Shown piece by piece: positions 8,540 to 17,485 of a DNA stretch of 64,000 nt (within the stretch, counting starts at the first letter, position 1; every line of letters starts with the position of its first letter). A model generated the notes under the pieces. The model had not been told where the DNA came from and did not search any database. It worked only from the letters and a program-made list of their open reading frames with translations. The translations under genes and the position numbers were made by a program. Source of the stretch: Terriglobia bacterium (GTDB lineage Bacteria; Acidobacteriota; Terriglobia; Terriglobales; Acidobacteriaceae); NCBI GenBank assembly GCA_020073215.1, contig JAIQFO010000014.1, positions 1 to 64,000 on the forward strand, in the 5' to 3' direction.

Positions 8540-9928
8540 ATGCCTGAGAAATCGGAATTACGTCGCGTGCCCGCGTTCGCGGACTTGCCGGACGATCAGA
8601 TCGCCTGGTTCCTAAGTCAGGCGCAAGAACTCCGAATCAAGGCCGGCGATGCCTACGTGCGTCAGGGTGATCCCGCGGATGCAATGTTTGTGGTTCTCGA
8701 TGGGCAACTTGAGGCCCGGGGAGAGTTCGCCGGCGAAACGTTTGTATTTTCCACTAAGCCGGGCGACGTCACCGGGGTGCTGCCCTTTTCCCGCATGAAG
8801 CAGTTTATGGTGACTGGGAGAGCCGTAACCGACGGCCGCGTCCTGCGATTTCCGGCAGCACTGTTTCCCGATCTCGTGCAGAAAATGCCGGAGTTGACGC
8901 AGCGGCTCGTGGGCCTAATGTCGGACCGCATCCGTGAAACCACGCGGATCGAACAACAGCGGGACCGGTTGGCTTCGTTGGGAAAGCTTTCCGCGGGGCT
9001 GGCCCATGAACTCAATAATCCCGCCTCGGCAGCCAAGCGCGCGACCAGCCAGCTCCGCGACATTCTGAAGCGAATCAAGGATGCGAGCCACGAACTGGGG
9101 AGGCGCGATCTCACCTCGGCGCAGAAATCGGAAATCGAGAAGCTGGAAGTTTCGCTGACCCAATTGGACGGTCCTCCGCCGGACGCATTGACCGTCAGCG
9201 ACCTGGAAGACCGAATCGATTCCCTGCTGCGAAGTCACGGTCAGAACAACTTATGGCAACTATCGGCTGGACTGGCCCGAAGGAACGTCAAGCCAGAGGT
9301 TCTGGAAACATTGTTCGGCGCGCTTGATGCCGGCACGGCGCGTGCGGCGCTGGTGAGGATCGCGGCTTCGGTGGAAGTCGCAGACCTGTTGAACGAAATC
9401 GAAAGCAGCACGTCGCGAATCTCAGACCTGGTCGGGGCGATCAAGGAATACACCTACATGGATCAGGCCAAGATCCAGAACGTCGATGTCGTGAAAAGCC
9501 TGGAAACCACGCTGACCATCCTGAATCACAAGCTGAAGCGCGGCGTAGCTGTGCAGCGCGATTATCGCGGAGCTCCTCTGCTGGTGAATTCGTTCGGGAG
9601 CGAGTTGAACCAGGTCTGGACCAACATTATCGACAATGCGATCGACGCGATGAGCGGAAAAGGCGAGCTGCGAGTGCGGACTTATCGCGACGACGGTTGC
9701 GCGGTGGTGGAGATCGGGGACAACGGTCCGGGGATTTCGCCGGAGGTCAAGTCCCATATCTTCGAACCTTTTTTCACGACCAAAGGAGTCGGCGAAGGAA
9801 CGGGGCTCGGCCTCGACACGGTCCAGCGGATTGTAAAGAAACACAGGGGCAATATTCAGGTCAGCTCGAAACTTGGGGACACACGTTTTCAAGTATGGCT
9901 CCCGTTGGCGGAAGTTCCGGCGAAGTGA
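8540..9928 (+). CDS. cyclic-nucleotide-binding-domain sensor histidine kinase
   Basis: 462 residues. Residues about 7-118 match a cyclic-nucleotide-binding (CRP-type) domain, with RQGDPADAMFVVLDGQLEAR. The phosphoacceptor His156 is in GLAHELNNPASA. The ATPase motifs are N-box NIIDNAIDAM (about 362-371), G1 EIGDNGPGI (391-399), FEPFFTTK and GTGLGL. About 140 residues separate the His box from the second dimerisation helix (ISDLVGAIKEYTYMDQA), an unusually large insertion. There is no transmembrane segment, so it should be soluble. It begins at the base after the previous stop, so it is co-translated with the receiver fusion, its most likely phosphorylation partner. Which ligand the N-terminal domain binds is unknown. 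Confidence 0.87.
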   Translation: MPEKSELRRVPAFADLPDDQIAWFLSQAQELRIKAGDAYVRQGDPADAMFVVLDGQLEARGEFAGETFVFSTKPGDVTGVLPFSRMKQFMVTGRAVTDGRVLRFPAALFPDLVQKMPELTQRLVGLMSDRIRETTRIEQQRDRLASLGKLSAGLAHELNNPASAAKRATSQLRDILKRIKDASHELGRRDLTSAQKSEIEKLEVSLTQLDGPPPDALTVSDLEDRIDSLLRSHGQNNLWQLSAGLARRNVKPEVLETLFGALDAGTARAALVRIAASVEVADLLNEIESSTSRISDLVGAIKEYTYMDQAKIQNVDVVKSLETTLTILNHKLKRGVAVQRDYRGAPLLVNSFGSELNQVWTNIIDNAIDAMSGKGELRVRTYRDDGCAVVEIGDNGPGISPEVKSHIFEPFFTTKGVGEGTGLGLDTVQRIVKKHRGNIQVSSKLGDTRFQVWLPLAEVPAK

Positions 9929-9955
9929 CGTCTCGTGTTCTTTAGGCGCCTGCCT

Positions 9956-11359
9956 ATGACCACGCCGCAGCAATACGATGCCATCGTGATCGGCTCAGGG
10001 CAGGGCGGTACACCTCTTTCCCAGGCCCTTGCTCAGTCCGGAATGCGTACCGCTCTTATCGAGCGCAAACACGTTGGCGGCACATGCGTCAACGAGGGCT
10101 GCACTCCGACCAAGACCATGGTGGCAAGCGGACGGGTTGCCTACTTGGCCCGGCGCGCCGCCGATTACGGGGTGCATACCGGCCCTGTCGATATCAGTAT
10201 CGACCTGCGAAAGGTGCGCCGACGCAAGCGCGATATTGTGGACAGCTTCCGGAACGGCAGCCAGGCCCGCATCGAAAAGACCGCCAACCTCGATTTGATC
10301 TTTGGCGAGGCCAGCTTTAGTGGTGCAAGAACGGTTGCGGTTCGCATGAAAGATGGCGGTCAGCGCGTTCTCTCGGCCAACTACATCTTCATTAACGCTG
10401 GCACCCGCGCTTCACGTCCCAAACTGGACGGCTTGGACGGTGTTCCAGCCCTCGACAATATTTCCATCATGGAACTTGACTCGGTTCCGCAGCACTTGCT
10501 GGTTCTGGGCGGTGGCTACATCGGTCTCGAATTCGGACAACTCTTCCGGCGTTTCGAGAGCCGAGTGACGATTGTCCAATCGGGCGCGCAACTGCTAACC
10601 CGCGAGGATCCCGACATCGCGGAAGAAGTTGCCAAGATCCTGCAACAGGACGGGGTCGAGATCGTGCTGAACGCGACCGCGATTCGTGTGAGCCAGGCAC
10701 ATGGGGAAATTCGACTCGAAGTCCAGCAGCAAGGTCGGTCGACCACTTTTGCGGGTTCGCACCTGCTGGTAGCGACAGGGCGGGTGCCGAACTCAGACAC
10801 TCTGAACCTTGAGGCCGCGGCGATTCAAACCGACGCCCGCGGTTTTATCAAGGTCAATGAACGGCTGGAGACGACCGCGAGGGGGATCTACGCGCTCGGC
10901 GATATCAAGGGCGGGCCGGCGTTCACGCACATCTCTTATGATGACTTTCGGATCCTCCGCGCCAATCTGCTCGAAAAGAGGCCCGCCTCCACGAAAGGCC
11001 GGCAGGTACCCTATGCGGTCTTCATCGATCCGCAACTTGGCCGAGTCGGTCTGACCGAGGTGGAAGCCCGCGCGCAAGGCCGCAACCTTCGCGTGGCCAG
11101 GTTGCCGATGACTTCCGTTGCCCGCGCTCTCGAGGTAGACGAGACGCGCGGTTTCATGAAAGCCATCGTGGATGCTGAGAGTGGCCAGATCCTAGGCGCT
11201 GCCATCCTTGGCATCGAAGGTGGCGAAATCATGTCTGCTCTCGAGATTGCCATGATGGGCAGATTGCCTTACACCGCATTGCGTGACGGCACCTTTGCCC
11301 ACCCGACTCTGGCGGAATCGCTGAACAGCCTGTTCACGGCGATGGACAGCAGCCGGTGA
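9956..11359 (+). CDS. FAD-dependent pyridine nucleotide-disulfide oxidoreductase (MerA/Lpd-like)
   Basis: A 467-residue flavoprotein with N-terminal FAD motif [16 protein letters not shown], redox disulfide [16 protein letters not shown](P) motif [13 protein letters not shown], second FAD motif GIYALGDI and the C-terminal HPTLAE carrying the active-site base. It has neither the N-terminal heavy-metal domain nor the C-terminal cysteine pair of mercuric reductase, and it is not linked to acyltransferase genes, so neither MerA nor Lpd should be assumed. The GTG at 9935 would add seven residues; ATG 9956 places the FAD strand at a normal distance. It follows the kinase gene by 27 bases and may belong to the same redox group. 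Confidence 0.85.
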   Translation: MTTPQQYDAIVIGSGQGGTPLSQALAQSGMRTALIERKHVGGTCVNEGCTPTKTMVASGRVAYLARRAADYGVHTGPVDISIDLRKVRRRKRDIVDSFRNGSQARIEKTANLDLIFGEASFSGARTVAVRMKDGGQRVLSANYIFINAGTRASRPKLDGLDGVPALDNISIMELDSVPQHLLVLGGGYIGLEFGQLFRRFESRVTIVQSGAQLLTREDPDIAEEVAKILQQDGVEIVLNATAIRVSQAHGEIRLEVQQQGRSTTFAGSHLLVATGRVPNSDTLNLEAAAIQTDARGFIKVNERLETTARGIYALGDIKGGPAFTHISYDDFRILRANLLEKRPASTKGRQVPYAVFIDPQLGRVGLTEVEARAQGRNLRVARLPMTSVARALEVDETRGFMKAIVDAESGQILGAAILGIEGGEIMSALEIAMMGRLPYTALRDGTFAHPTLAESLNSLFTAMDSSR

Positions 11360-11604
11360 TGGATCCGTAGCCTGGATCGGGTTCGATGACCTCCCCAGGA
11401 TAAAGTGATCTGATTTTGTCGCGCCCCTATCGCGGCAAATTTGAGCTCTGGCATATCAAGACCTCTGGAAGACAGCACTCCCCGCGAGCGGCTTGAACCG
11501 GTCGTTCATCACCTTCGAGTGCGGCAATCGTCACTGCAGCCGGAGCAATCCCGGTGCTATAGGTTAGCGATCTGGAACAACCAAGCCGAAAAGGGGAGAT
11601 GGCA

Positions 11605-12081
11605 ATGCGGCGAAGCATTTCCTTCCATTTGAATGGCAAGCCGGTCGAACTGACCGTCGACGACGACCGCATGCTGCTCTGGGTCCTACGTTATGACCTC
11701 GGGCTCACCGGCACAAAGTTCGGCTGCGGCGCCGCCCTGTGCGGATCTTGCACCGTAATCGTGAACGACGAGGCGGTGCGGTCGTGCGCAACGGCGGTCA
11801 AGGAGATTGCCGGGAAGCGCGTGCTGACCATCGAGGGCTTGAGCGGGGAGGGGCATTTGCACCCCATCCAGCAAGCCTTCCTCAATCACCACGCCTTCCA
11901 GTGCGGCTACTGCACGCCGGGGATGATTGTTAACGCCTACGCGCTCCTCCTCAAGAAAGCGCAGCCGACGCGGGCAGAAATCATCCGGCACCTCGACGAC
12001 AACCTCTGCCGTTGCGGAGCTCACACGCGCATCGTGGATGCCATCCTCGAGGCAGCTGAGGCGACGAAAGGAGGCGCATAA
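11605..12081 (+). CDS. (2Fe-2S) subunit of a molybdenum hydroxylase (IorA/CoxS-like)
   Basis: 158 residues. Electron-transfer subunit with two [2Fe-2S] clusters: a plant-ferredoxin type (CGAALCGSC, then a distal Cys in VRSCATAV) and a C-terminal helical type (CGYCTPGM and CRCG). The start at 11605 is preferred over 11599 because GGGGAG at 11593-11598 touches the first ATG but lies six bases from the second. The stop overlaps the large-subunit start. Small/large pairs without an FAD subunit are typical of isoquinoline-1-oxidoreductase and aldehyde-dehydrogenase-like enzymes that pass electrons to a cytochrome. Confidence 0.9.
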   Translation: MRRSISFHLNGKPVELTVDDDRMLLWVLRYDLGLTGTKFGCGAALCGSCTVIVNDEAVRSCATAVKEIAGKRVLTIEGLSGEGHLHPIQQAFLNHHAFQCGYCTPGMIVNAYALLLKKAQPTRAEIIRHLDDNLCRCGAHTRIVDAILEAAEATKGGA

Positions 12082-14246
12082 TGCCCGGAGACGATTGGAA
12101 AGAAGACGTCGAAATTGCCGCCGACATGGCCCCGGGAGTCAGCCGGCGCGAATTCCTCCAAGTGGCTGGCACCGGACTCCTGATCTTCTTTGCCACAGAC
12201 CCGATGGCCGCCTTACAGGAACCGTCGCGTCTGCCGAGCCGACCGAGTTATCCAACCGATTTCAACGCTTATCTTCGCATCGGCGGCGACGGCCGCGTCA
12301 CCTGTTTTGTCGGCAAGGTGGAATTGGGACAGGGATCAAAGACCGCTCTGGCACAACTGCTGGCCGACGAACTCGACGTCGCTTTCGATTCGGTCGACAT
12401 GGTGATGGGCGACACCGACCTTTGTCCCTGGGACATGGGCACCTTCGGTTCGCTCTCCGTTCGGCAGTTTGGGCCTGTTCTGCGGGGCGCGGCCGCCGAG
12501 GCCCGAGCCGTGCTGTTGCAGATGTCCGCCGACTACCTGCAGCTACCCTCGGTGGAAGATTTGCGCGTAAAAGATGGCGTGGTGACCTGGACGCGGGACG
12601 AACACAAGCGTGTCTCCTACGCCAAGCTGGTTGAGGGGAAGCGGATCGAGCGCCATCTTGAAAAGGTGCCCGTGAAGCCGGTCTCGTCATTCACCGTCAT
12701 CGGGAAGTCACTGCCGCGCAAAGATGCTCTGGAAAAAGTGACTGGTGAAGCGCGGTTCGCCGCGGACATGACCCCGTCAGGCACGCTCCACGCGCGCATT
12801 CTCAGGCCGCCGGCCCACGGTGCGAAGCTGAATGAACTCGACACGGCAGCCGCCGAAAAAGTTGCCGGCGTTCGCGTTATCCACGATGGTGAGATGATTG
12901 CGGTGCTCCACGAACGGCCCGACATCGCGGAGCGAGCGTTAGGACTCATCCGAGCTCGATTCGAGCCAGCCCAGTCTGGCGAAGACGATAAGACGATTTT
13001 CGACCACCTACTCAAAGCTGCGCCGCCGCTGCAGATCGTGGACGAGAAAGGCAGCCTGGCGGAAGGAGAGAAACTCGCAACGCGTGTCGTCGAAGAAACC
13101 TACTTAAACAGCTACGTGGCCCATGCCGCGTTGGAGACGCACTCCGCTGTTGCCATGATCGAGGGCGGCCGGTTGACGGTGTGGGCAAGCACGCAGACTC
13201 CCTTCCCCCTCCGCCAACAATTGGCGCAGGCCGTCGCCTTCGCTCCGGAAAATGTCCGGGTCATCACTCCTTACGTGGGTGGAGGGTTCGGCGGCAAAAG
13301 CGCATCCCGCCAGGCCCTGGAAGCAGCGCGTTTGGCCAAGATCACCAACAAACCGGTGCAGGTGGTCTGGGACCGCGCCGAGGAATTCTTTTACGACACC
13401 TTCCGGCCGGCGGCCGTCGTGAAGATTCGCTCGGGACTGAACGACGCCGGGAAACTCCAGCTCTGGGATTACCGCGTGTACTGCGCCGGAGATCGCGGAA
13501 GTCGTCAGTTCTATGACATCCCCCACCAACGCACGCAGTCGGCCGGCGGCTGGGGCAGCGACGCTGGACTGCACCCCTTCGCAGTCGGCCCCTGGCGAGC
13601 GCCCGCGGTCAATACCAACACCTTCGCCCGCGAATCGCACATTGACATCCTGGCCAGCAAACTGGGCCGGGACCCCCTCGAGTTCCGTCTGTCCCACCTG
13701 AGCGATCCGCGCATGCGGCGGGTGCTGCTAGCTGCTTCCGGCCAGTTCGGATGGAAGCCGGCGCCTGCGCCGAGTGGTCGCGGCGTCGGCGTTGCCTGCG
13801 CCACCGATGTGGGCACTTATGTCGCCGCAGTCGCCGAGGTCGCGGTCAACAAGAGCACCGGGAACGTAGAAGTGAAGCGGGTCGTGTGCGCCCAGGACCA
13901 GGGCGTTACGGTGAATCCCGATGGCTCGCGCCAGCAGATGGAAGGCGGCATTACCATGGGCCTGGGTTACGCGCTGGCTGAGGAGGTGCGCTTCAAGGAC
14001 GGCGCCGTGCTCAACCGCAACTTCGACACCTACCAGATCCCGCGTTTTTCCTGGTTGCCGAGGATTGAGACCATCCTGATCGAGAATCCGGAGACGCCCG
14101 CGTCGGGTTGCGGCGAGCCCCCGATCACCACCATGGGAGCGGTTGTGGCCAACGCCATCTTCGACGCCACTGGCGCTCGCCTGCGGCAACTCCCCATGAC
14201 CCCGGCCCGCATCAAAGCCGCCTTGCCGCAGATGGGCCCCGGATGA
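12081..14246 (+). CDS. Tat-exported molybdopterin-binding hydroxylase large subunit (IorB-like)
   Basis: 721 residues of the xanthine-dehydrogenase superfamily, the catalytic partner of the preceding iron-sulfur protein. A twin-arginine signal is visible at about 18-45 (SRREFLQVAGTGLLIFF), so the complex should work in the periplasm. Molybdopterin contacts include GGGFGGKSASRQ and the C-terminal GCGEPPITTMGA with the conserved catalytic glutamate. AAAGGAGG precedes the start. No XdhC-like chaperone or cofactor genes are adjacent. The substrate (N-heterocycle, aldehyde or other) cannot be read from sequence. Confidence 0.88.
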   Translation: MPGDDWKEDVEIAADMAPGVSRREFLQVAGTGLLIFFATDPMAALQEPSRLPSRPSYPTDFNAYLRIGGDGRVTCFVGKVELGQGSKTALAQLLADELDVAFDSVDMVMGDTDLCPWDMGTFGSLSVRQFGPVLRGAAAEARAVLLQMSADYLQLPSVEDLRVKDGVVTWTRDEHKRVSYAKLVEGKRIERHLEKVPVKPVSSFTVIGKSLPRKDALEKVTGEARFAADMTPSGTLHARILRPPAHGAKLNELDTAAAEKVAGVRVIHDGEMIAVLHERPDIAERALGLIRARFEPAQSGEDDKTIFDHLLKAAPPLQIVDEKGSLAEGEKLATRVVEETYLNSYVAHAALETHSAVAMIEGGRLTVWASTQTPFPLRQQLAQAVAFAPENVRVITPYVGGGFGGKSASRQALEAARLAKITNKPVQVVWDRAEEFFYDTFRPAAVVKIRSGLNDAGKLQLWDYRVYCAGDRGSRQFYDIPHQRTQSAGGWGSDAGLHPFAVGPWRAPAVNTNTFARESHIDILASKLGRDPLEFRLSHLSDPRMRRVLLAASGQFGWKPAPAPSGRGVGVACATDVGTYVAAVAEVAVNKSTGNVEVKRVVCAQDQGVTVNPDGSRQQMEGGITMGLGYALAEEVRFKDGAVLNRNFDTYQIPRFSWLPRIETILIENPETPASGCGEPPITTMGAVVANAIFDATGARLRQLPMTPARIKAALPQMGPG

Positions 14247-14537
14247 GCCTTATTCCGGACATAGACCCACCAGACCTTGCGACCGGGCTGTACGCTGCGC
14301 ATTCGTAGTAACTGGAATCGTGGTAACCGGATTTCTGCTGCGTGCGATTCACCGAATCAAGAAAAGACGGGGCCTCTCCGCGGGCCGACTTGTTGCTACC
14401 GATCGGCATGTGCCAATCCGGATTACTTCTGGCTTGCCGACCATGCGGAGTGATCGCATGATGGCGCGACGTCCGCGACGAGGATCCAAATTATTATGCG
14501 ATCCGGTTGCGCTCAACAAGTGTCGGAGCCCAATCTA

Positions 14538-15476
14538 TTACGCTTGATTCCCGGCGCCGTGCCGGCGGAGAAATTCCTGCATTCGGGCGGCATCGCGGAA
14601 CGCTTCCGTGCCGCCACAGGCGGTGGTGGAGAATGCTCCGCAAAGGTTGCCGTAGGCCAAGCAGGTCGTGAGATCCGCTCCGCGCAGAAATTGATGGAGG
14701 AAGCCGGCGTCGAAGCTGTCACCTGCACCAATCGGATCGACGACGGTTACCGGCACGGCGGGTGCGCTGAATCGCCGGCCACCCCGAACGGCAACCGCTC
14801 CGCCGGCGCCCATTTTGACCACGACGGTTTCGACCTTTCGGGCGAGGCGCGAGAGCGCTGTTTCCACGTCGTCAGCCTGGGACATTCTCATTGCTTCGCG
14901 CTGGTTCGGCAACAGGATATCCACGTGAGGCAAGATCTCATCAAGAACGCAGTCCCAGCGATCGTCGGGATCATCGTTGGTGTCGAGCGAGGTGGTCAGG
15001 CCAGCGGACTTCATCCGCCGAAACAGTTCGGGCACATCGGGCAGAAGTTCACGCTGCAGGAACAGCGACGACAGATGGAAGTGACGGGCGGATGCCAGAT
15101 AATCGAGATCGAGATCTTCAAAGCGTAACTCGGAGATCGTGCCCGGGTAGGTGAGGATGTGGCGCTGGGATGCGTGTGGCAGAATGAAAGTTACGCCGGA
15201 CTTTTCGCCATACGCCACGCGGGCAAGGTCCACACCGCCGTCTCGCAGGCGCTCCATCGCCATAGTTCCGAAGGAATCTTTGCCGACCTTGGTGACGAAT
15301 CCCACGCGGCTGCCAAGAGCCGCCAGGTTATGCGCCAGGATGGCCGAGGAACTGCCTAACGTGATGGTAAAACCGCTGGCGAGCAACTCGCGTTCCGTGG
15401 GCATTTGCTCGGGCAGACCGTAGAGGATCAGGTCAAGATTGAGCTCTCCGGCGATTGCGATGTCGAGCTTGGACAT
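14538..15476 (-). CDS. PfkB-family sugar kinase
   Basis: 312 residues of the ribokinase/PfkB superfamily. The N-terminal sugar-binding region is GELNLDLILYG, with GSSSAILAHNLAALG. The C-terminal signature VDPIGAGDSFDAGFL contains the catalytic Asp and the anion hole. It is the last gene of the minus-strand series receptor, amidohydrolase, DeoR regulator, SIS protein, kinase. Beside an AgaS-like protein, a tagatose-6-phosphate kinase or another kinase of an amino-sugar route is a reasonable guess, but the substrate is not proven. Confidence 0.82.
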   Translation of the reverse strand: MSKLDIAIAGELNLDLILYGLPEQMPTERELLASGFTITLGSSSAILAHNLAALGSRVGFVTKVGKDSFGTMAMERLRDGGVDLARVAYGEKSGVTFILPHASQRHILTYPGTISELRFEDLDLDYLASARHFHLSSLFLQRELLPDVPELFRRMKSAGLTTSLDTNDDPDDRWDCVLDEILPHVDILLPNQREAMRMSQADDVETALSRLARKVETVVVKMGAGGAVAVRGGRRFSAPAVPVTVVDPIGAGDSFDAGFLHQFLRGADLTTCLAYGNLCGAFSTTACGGTEAFRDAARMQEFLRRHGAGNQA

Positions 15477-15498
15477 GAAGCAGGCCTTTGGCGTTCTT

Positions 15499-15537
15499 CG
15501 CTAAGCGCTAATGAATAAATGCTAACTGCTGATTCTA
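15499..15537. repeat. short reiterated-word spacer (GCTAA)
   Basis: The 58-base gap between the kinase and SIS genes is built from repeats of CGCTAA/GCTAA and runs into the SIS stop codon. It belongs to the group of word-reiterated spacers described in the findings, although here no second arm is visible. Confidence 0.4.
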
Positions 15538-16617
15538 GCGGCCGTCCGCGAGTTCGACCACGCGTGTGAGGTTCCTGGGCGAGTCGGGATTCAGGCCCTT
15601 TTTGAGGCCGTAGTAAACGCCGTACAATTGGCCCCAAATCACGAAGGCCGCGGGGCGCGCGTACTCGGGTGACTGAAGGCCAAGTTCGATAGTCAAGTCC
15701 GAGGCACTCTGGGCCCTGCTATCGACACGGTTCGCAATCACCATGGTGGCGGCGCCGAGCGCTTTCATTTCTTCGAGCAACTCCAGTTCCGCGTCGTAGG
15801 AAGTTTCCGACATGAGGAACGTGATCAGCGTCTCCGGACCTGCGATGGATTTCGGACCGTGACGAAACTCGAGAGAGTGAAATACCTGGGCATAGGAGGA
15901 TGAGGATTCGGTCACCTTTAACATGCACTCCGAAGCAATACCGAAGAGCGGACCCTGCGCCAGAAAGACGAAATCGGAGAAACTGCGAGAGGCGACAAAC
16001 AACCGCAAGCGTTGCGGAATGTCTTGCAGCAACGGCTCGACTTGCCGCGGGAGTTCGAGCAATTGGCGACAAAAGGCATCCTCGCGGGCGGCGCTTGCCG
16101 CGAGGTATTGCAGCCCCAGCAGCATGGAAGTGAACGACCGCGTCATCACCGTACTCTGCTCGTCGGCGTCGCGAAGCTTCAATATCACGCTGCATGAGGC
16201 TTCCAGCGGCTGGCCGTCGGCGCAGGTGATAGCGATGGTCCGGAGATCACGATCCTTCTCCAACATCTGCGCGACGCGAACTGCCTCTGAGGTGCGCCCG
16301 GAGCGCGAGATCACAACCGGGATATAGTCCCGCCCGGCGTGCAAGGTGAGCGCGGGATACATGAACAAGTCAGAAGCGACCACCGCCCGCGCTGGTAACT
16401 TGACATAGTTGAAGGTCGAGGCAGCAGCCTGCGCGAGATAGTAACTGGTGCCACAGCCCACAAAGATCCATTCCGCTCCGGGGCGCGAGAGTTGGACGGC
16501 CGCGCGCAGTTCCGCGCTGGCTGCCAGTTGCGAGAGACACGCGCTCCAGCACTGGGGCTGGGAAATAATTTCGCTCAGCGTGTGCTGGCCGTGTTCCGTG
16601 ATTTCCTCCGGTTTCAT
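15535..16617 (-). CDS. double-SIS sugar isomerase/deaminase, AgaS-like
   Basis: 360 residues with two SIS domains (about 40-180 and 205-345). The first contains FVGCGTSYYLAQ and VVISRSGRTSEAVR, the phosphosugar-binding serines. The second contains SLEFRHGPKSIAG, a pattern found in AgaS (galactosamine-6-phosphate deaminase/isomerase) and in the GlmS isomerase domain. There is no glutaminase domain. It lies between a DeoR regulator and a PfkB kinase, the AgaR-AgaS-kinase arrangement of GalNAc/galactosamine use. AgaS is the best fit; a fructosamine deglycase or a GlcN-6-P deaminase is possible. Confidence 0.75.
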   Translation of the reverse strand: MKPEEITEHGQHTLSEIISQPQCWSACLSQLAASAELRAAVQLSRPGAEWIFVGCGTSYYLAQAAASTFNYVKLPARAVVASDLFMYPALTLHAGRDYIPVVISRSGRTSEAVRVAQMLEKDRDLRTIAITCADGQPLEASCSVILKLRDADEQSTVMTRSFTSMLLGLQYLAASAAREDAFCRQLLELPRQVEPLLQDIPQRLRLFVASRSFSDFVFLAQGPLFGIASECMLKVTESSSSYAQVFHSLEFRHGPKSIAGPETLITFLMSETSYDAELELLEEMKALGAATMVIANRVDSRAQSASDLTIELGLQSPEYARPAAFVIWGQLYGVYYGLKKGLNPDSPRNLTRVVELADGR

Positions 16618-16636
16618 CAGGTCGATCGAACCCCAC

Positions 16637-17413
16637 TCATACTAAAGTGACTTTTACGCCTGCTTCTTTTAGCGCAAATAAATCGGCTTTCGGTATCTGC
16701 TTGTCAGTAATCACTTCCTGCACGGCGGTCACAGGCATGATGTTACACAGGCTGCGACGACCGAACTTACTGGAATCGCAAACGGCAACCGTCCTGTGGG
16801 TGATTTCAACCATGGCGCGGTTGACTTCACACTCCAGCAAATTTGGAGTGAAAAGACCGGCCTTCGTGTCGAAGCCATCCACGCCCAGAAACAAAATGTC
16901 CGCGCTGAGCTGGCGCAGGGTTCGCTCCGCCAGGGGGCCGACCAGCGAAAATGAATTCTTGCGCAGCATGCCTCCGGTGAGGATCACCTCGATGTGCGTG
17001 CCCGCAAGCTCAGCCGCGATGTTGATCGCGTTGGTGATCACGGTGAGCCGCGTCATGTCTTTCAGGGCCCGGGCAATCGCCGTGGTCGTCGTTCCAGAAT
17101 CGAGCAGCACGGACTCGCCTTCTTCCACCAGGCGCGCCGCGGCGCGGGCAATCTGCGCTTTCTGCTTGCGGTGAAGTTTCTCTTTCTCACGAAGCGTGGG
17201 ATCGAGCAGCGTACCCGCTTGCACCGGCAACGCGCCGCCGTGGGTGCGCTGGATGACACCCTGGCCGTCGAGGAATTCCAGGTCTTTGCGGATAGTAATC
17301 TGCGAAATACGGAAATGCCGGGCCAGGTCTTTGACCAGCACACGCCCATCCCGGTGAAGGACCTCAAGGATTTCACGCCGGCGTTCTTCGTTGAGCAAAC
17401 CATTCGAAGGCAT
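16637..17413 (-). CDS. DeoR-family transcriptional repressor (AgaR/GlpR-like)
   Basis: 258 residues. The N-terminal DeoR winged helix carries LNEERRREILEVLHRDGRVLVKDLA and FRISQITIRKDLEFLDGQG. The C-terminal ligand-binding domain has LDSGTTTTAIARAL and DILFLGVDGFDTKAG, typical of sensors of phosphorylated sugars. A GTG at 17461 would add 16 residues, but ATG 17413 matches the family N-terminus and leaves the TTTCG boxes at 17418-17449 outside the gene. It probably represses this locus and itself, released by a sugar phosphate. Confidence 0.85.
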   Translation of the reverse strand: MPSNGLLNEERRREILEVLHRDGRVLVKDLARHFRISQITIRKDLEFLDGQGVIQRTHGGALPVQAGTLLDPTLREKEKLHRKQKAQIARAAARLVEEGESVLLDSGTTTTAIARALKDMTRLTVITNAINIAAELAGTHIEVILTGGMLRKNSFSLVGPLAERTLRQLSADILFLGVDGFDTKAGLFTPNLLECEVNRAMVEITHRTVAVCDSSKFGRRSLCNIMPVTAVQEVITDKQIPKADLFALKEAGVKVTLV

Positions 17414-17417
17414 CAGG

Positions 17418-17449
17418 TTTCGCTTTGTTTCGAATCGTGACTTTCGTTC
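17418..17449. promoter_or_regulatory. putative DeoR/AgaR operator
   Basis: On the plus strand TTTCGCTTTGTTTC (17418-17431) is followed one turn later by CTTTCGTTC (17441-17449). The E. coli AgaR consensus, as I remember it, has the core TTTCRTTTYRTTTY; the first box differs from that at one base. A TTGACA (-35-like, minus strand) lies at 17463-17468. The position just before the DeoR start suggests autoregulation. Confidence 0.45.
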
Positions 17450-17485
17450 ATGGTTGCGCACATTGTCAAGCGCTATTTGAACCTT

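Noticed and set aside
9956..11359. Mercuric reductase
   Set aside because: The C-terminal vicinal cysteines and the mer context are missing, so only the flavoprotein family is named.
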